A stretch of DNA of 64,000 bases from Euwallacea fornicatus (Eukaryota > Arthropoda > Insecta > Coleoptera > Curculionidae): assembly GCF_040115645.1 (NCBI RefSeq), contig NC_089552.1:5022001-5086000 (forward strand). Reading direction: 5' to 3'. The position numbers and the translations under genes are program-made. Below are positions 54,901 to 60,900 of this stretch, one piece after another. Each line of letters starts with the position of its first letter. Position 1 is the stretch's first letter. The notes under the pieces are model-generated. The model worked only from the letters and a program-made list of their open reading frames with translations, did no database searches and had not been told where the DNA came from.

Positions 54901-57900
54901 TTCGACGACACTCTAACGCACGACGATCCCGGCTTATCAAGTGAGAGTGTCGATCTGTCATCGATCGAGTGTAAGTCTCAGCTTTCACCTGCGTAGTGGG
55001 CAATTTATAAAATAAGCTTAGCTGTAGTAGTAACCATTAAAGACCAATTGAAGCGATTTGTGTCTTAATCACAATAACAATTTTTATTATAATTTCAAGT
55101 TTGTGTTTTGAGTAAATAGACCATAGAGCGATAACCCCTCATAGCTTGTTTTTCCAGTTTCCAATCAACTTTGTGAAGATGTCAGTAAACAGCTAGTCAC
55201 CACAGCGGATAACGTTGTAAAAATTTTTCAAAAACTGAAAGAGAATGAAGATACTGCAGATTCACAGCCTGAGGCCATAAATTGTGTTAAAATGTCTCTT
55301 ATTAAGACATACAAGGTAAGTTTGAGTAAAGAAATTCATTTTTACGTTTAAGTAAAAAGCGCCCTTTACAAAAAAGCTCTAAAGTCTCTCTCACATTAAT
55401 TTTTCGAAGTGTCAATGGAATTTGGCATTTTACAGTAGATTTTTAACCTCACTCATCTGTCAAAATTCGCAACTGTCACTATTCGTTGCATATACAGGGA
55501 CACAACAATTAATTTCCAAAGCACCGACTGATTTTTAATAAGTTGGAAAAACATATATACAGGGTGTCTCTAAAAGGTCTGTACAAAATTCTACCACAGA
55601 TTTCTGAGGTCAAAACATGACGATTTAACCCAATTTACCTTAGTCCAAAAGTGGACGGTTTTCGAAATACAGGGCGTCAAAGTGAAAACAAAAAAAAGCA
55701 AAAAAATTAATTTCTTGGTTGGTAATGCTGCTATCTACACAAAATGTCGTATCGGGCGGTTTTTGGGGATAAGAAATCAGAATGCGTTTACATTTTCGAT
55801 GCACAATGTAGAGGGCGTTGTCAGCGCTCGATGAACCCTCTTTAAAAGGGCATAACTTTTTCATCACCCGGTATAAAATTTATTTATGACTAAACTTGCA
55901 TTTTCCTACATTTCTTAAGAAAAAAGGTCTCTTGTTAAAAATCTCTACGAGGCTTCCTTCTTGAGATATTTGAAACTTAAAGTTCGCTGTATGTCTTGAA
56001 CAATAATTTTAATGTACTACATATCTATTCTTACAGTTGGTGGTACATTATCAACATGAATTTAAGATTAATGTGTGGGCAGGAATAATTGACAATTTTA
56101 TTATTGGTCCTGTCATTTTGCCGCCCCGATTAAGTGGTGAAAGTTATTTGGAACATATTCAAAATACAATGCCAGAATTATTGGAAGATCTTCCTTTAGA
56201 ACTTCGGCAAGATATGTGGTTTATGCACGACGGTGCTCTGCCACATTTTACTATAAATGTGGGCAACTATTCAAATCAACAGTACCCACGAAGATGGATA
56301 GGTAGAAAAAATGATGCTCCGGTACCATGGCCACCGCGCTCACCGGATTTAACTCCGATGGATTATTTTTTATGGGGGACTCTAAAGTCCATGGTATACT
56401 TCACGGCCATAAATAGTGAAGAGGAACTATAGGGACGAATTCAAAATGCAGTAAAAATTTTAAAGAACGACGAAGAATTGATGGATAGAGTACATTTTAA
56501 TTTCTTGCGTCGGATTAATCTTTGTATTCAAGTCAATGGTGGTCATTTCGAACATCTACTAAAAGTATAATTTTTTCGTGTTTATGTTTGCTATCTATGT
56601 TTTCAAGTAATTTGTAACCTATTTTTAAGTTTTGATTTTTTTCGATCCAACTGTTAGAATAGATATGTAGTACATTAAAATTATTGTTCAAGACATGCAG
56701 CGAACTTTAAGTTTCAAATATCTCAAGAAGGAAGCCTTGTAGAGATTTTTAACAAGAGACCTTTTTTCCTTAAGAAATGTAGGAAAATGCAAGTTTAGTC
56801 ATAAATAAATTTTATACCGGGTGATGAAAAAGTTATGCCCTTTTAAAGAGGGTTCATCGAGCGCTGACAACGCCCTCTACATTGTGCATCGAAAATGTAA
56901 ACGCATTCTGATTTCTTATCCCCAAAAACCGCCCGATACGACATTTTGTGTAGATAGCAGCATTACCAACCAAGAAATTAATTTTTTTGCTTTTTTTTGT
57001 TTTCACTTTGACGCCCTGTATTTCGAAAACCGTCCACTTTTGGACTAAGGTAAATTGGGTTAAATCGTCATGTTTTGACCTCAGAAATCTGTGGTAGAAT
57101 TTTGTACAGACCTTTTAGAGACACCCCTGTAAAATTTTTATTTGTGGTCCGATTTTGATAATTTTTTTTATATGTTGTAAAGCATCAAAAACTCTAGTTT
57201 GTGAAAAGTTCTTGTTGTGCTTACTTAAAATCCAAGACCCACTTTGCTTCTTTTTTATGCTGAAAATTCAAGAAAAGACATTAGAGATATTTTTATTTTA
57301 AATTTAACTATAATAATATCTTTAGAATATTTCAAAATGGTTGTATCTCAAATTTCGTTGAAAAATATTGATTAATCAAGTTATTGAACAATTAAATTTG
57401 ATCCACTTTAGAGCAGGAGACCCGTGTAAAATATTCAATCATTTAATGTGGAAAAAATTATAACAAAAAGATATTTACTTGATTTTAAAAAGCGTTTGCT
57501 TCGATTAAGCGACCGTTCAACTGGATACATTTCTCGTATTTTCTTCTAGTATTCCGCATTACTTTCCTAAGGGATAGGGGAGTTATCTCTTCACAGGCGC
57601 GTCTCACCCTCATGCAGTTCTTCTTTATTTCTGGGACGGTTTTTATATACTTTTTGCCCGAGAGTACCCCACAAAAAAAAATCTAATAGGGTCAGATCGG
57701 GCGATCTGGGAGGCTATTGTATTAATGGACTATTCCGTCCGATCCATTGGTTAGGAAAGTTTGTATTTAACCATTCCCGAACAATTCTCGCGTTATGAAT
57801 AGGACTTCCATCAAGTTGAAAATACATGTTATGTGCATATAATAATGGAAGATCATCAATCGCATCGATTAATTCATTTTTTAATAGTTTTAAAAAACTT

Positions 57901-60900
57901 GCAGAATTCATATTGCCTTTAAGAAAGGATGAACCGATAATTTTGTCGTGGATTATTCCGCACCAAACATTTACTTTTTGGGAATATTGACTTTTACAAT
58001 TAATAATCCAGCGTGGATTTTCGCGAGACCAAAATCTACAATTCTGTGAGGAAACTATCCCGTTAGTAGTAAATGTAGCTTCGTCACTAAAGAGAATACG
58101 TTTTAGGAAATTGGTATCTTGATACTCCTCTTGCGTTCACAAACATAATTCCAACCTTCTGTTCTGGTCTCCTTCTAAAGTATGCAGAAATTTTGGTTTA
58201 TATGGCTTAATTTTATTCTTTTTAAGGTATCTTCGAATATTTTCCCTGGGTACATTTAAATCCAAACTTGCTGTTCTTAATGTAGCATATGGGTTGTCAG
58301 TAAAATAATTTGAAATTGCGATTTCTGTATCATTTTGATTTCTATTTCCTGGACGTTTGGTTTTTAGTAAATATCTGTCAACGGCTCCAGTTTCATTAAA
58401 TGTACGATTTATTCGATTCACTGTACTTTTAGTAATAGGACGTCGATTAGGATATTTTATGTTGAATATCCTAGTTACTTCCCGCACACTTCGGTCATTA
58501 TCACCAAAAAGACGCACTATTTCAATTTTTTCCCTTAAAGTTAATTGATTATTCATATTTGAACTATTTCTGCAATCAAAAAGAGGAAAGATTTCTCAAC
58601 TGACTTGACCAAAAGTCTTTATTAATAAAGATGTGGACGATTCAGTAAATTTAAAATTTGATTGTTCAATAACTTTTTGATTAATCAATATTTTTCAACG
58701 AAATTTGAGATACAACCATTTTGAAATATTCTAAAGATATTATTATAGTTAATTTTAAAATAAAAAAATCCCTGATGTCTTTTCTTGAATTTTCGGCATA
58801 AAAAAGAAGCAAAGTGGGTTTTGGATTTTAAGTGAGCACAACAAGAACTTCTCACAAACTAGAGTTTTTGATGCTTTACAACATATAAGAAAAATAATCA
58901 AAATCGGACCACAAATAAAAATTTTAGAAGGGGTGTCCCGCTCTTATGTGGGTCACATTGTATATACAGGGTGGCGCAATAGTGTGACAAAGTACCATAT
59001 CTTCCTTATTTTACAAAATTTAAAAAAAGTGTTCGTATAAAAGTTATATGTGAACATACAGGCTACATTTTAAAAATATTTTTTATCATATAGGGTGTTG
59101 CATAAAGACAGGTCAAAACATTTGTTCATTTTCTTTAATGGAACCCCCTATATATTATTGTATATTTGGATTCCTCGTAAAATTCTCTTCATGGTAGGAT
59201 AATTAGTTTTAAATTAAATTGGAACGTTGACTGCTTATGTCGAAAAATGTTTAAATTTGAAGCAAAACATGGTTCCATAACATGCGCTATAACTTTCAAA
59301 GCACGTTAATTATTTTAACAAAAATTGACACAACAGAAGACAAAGGGATGCTCAAGTGCCTTGTTCAACGAAAAAGTCGGTTTCTCATTCAGAATATTTT
59401 CTACAGGCCCTGCAACTTGGGAATATTCAAATTCATTTTTCTTGGAATTTTTAAATGGGACACCCTGTATTTACGAATCCTACATTGTAGAGATTCGAAT
59501 CCTCTTCAACTTTTGTTAAGGTAACATTATACGCATTCCCTTTAGTTTTGGTGGAATTCTCATTTCTTTAATACATTTGCAAATAAAACATGCTACGTCT
59601 AATACTTATTCGGAGAATACCATCTGGGTGCCAGACCACATGACCCATCAGGCCAAAGCTAAGGGTACGCTTTGGTTGGGGAATGTGCTACTAGTCAAAG
59701 GAAGCTTACTCTATAGGGACTATTGCTTTGATGGTCAATTTGTTGGAGAAAATGGCAGACACTTTGAACATTTAATTAGGTAAATGTCTATATTATACAG
59801 TGTATAATATTAATAAATTTAAATTAAACTATTAATAGACGTAGCATGTTTTATTTGCAAATGTATTAAAGAAATGAGAATTCCGCCAAAACTAAAGGGA
59901 ATGCGTATAATGTTACCTTAACAAAAGTTGAAGAGGATTCAAATCTCAACAATGTAGGATTCGTAAATACAGGGTGTCCCATTTAAAAATTTCAAGAAAA
60001 ATGAATTTGAATATTCCCAAGTTGCAGGGCCTGTAGAAAATATTCTGAATGAGAAACCGACTTTTTCGTTGAACAAGGCACTTGAGCATCCCTTTGTCTT
60101 CTGTTGTGTCAATTTTTGTTAAAATAATTAACGTGCTTTGAAAGTTATAGCGCATGTTATGGAACCATGTTTTGCTTCAAATTTAAACATTTTTCGACAT
60201 AAGCAGTCAACGTTCCAATTTAATTTAAAACTAATTATCCTACCATGAAGAGAATTTTACGAGGAATCCAAATATACAATAATATATAGGGGGTTCCATT
60301 AAAGAAAATGAACAAATGTTTTGACCTGTCTTTATGCAACACCCTATATGATAAAAAATATTTTTAAAATGTAGCCTGTATGTTCACATATAACTTTTAT
60401 ACGAACACTTTTTTTAAATTTTGTAAAATAAGGAAGATATGGTACTTTGTCACACTATTGCGCCACCCTGTATATAGAGGGTGGGGCACCAAGAGCGCCT
60501 CGGGGTATTACGTCCTTATTAATAATTTGATCGAAAATTGCTTTTAGAGGTGTATGTAGGACCTTACAAGGTACTTTTTAAAAATATTTTTATTTATACA
60601 GGGTGTATATAAAAAAAGATACATCTCAAACATCTGTTTTTTTTAATTGGACACCCTATATTTTATTACATATTTGGAATTATAAGAAGAAAATAGTACT
60701 AGTTTTTATAACACACATTGGGTCTAAAACAATTGCTTCTTGAGAAATTTTAGAAAATATAAAAATGCAAGAGTTGAGGAAAAATTTTTTTGCTAGATGA
60801 AATGAGTTACTTGGCTATTATTTTTTTACTATTATTTCTTAAGTACAAACTAATCTTCAAACTAGAATGAATTATTTACTAAACTGATATACAGGGTAAG

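Noticed and set aside
55640..57048. Identical 75-residue ORFs in both arms of element 2 (and similar 69-80 residue ORFs in the arms of element 4)
   Set aside because: They are mirror copies within the inverted repeats, overlap the inner repeat motifs and resemble no protein; arm identity explains their sameness.
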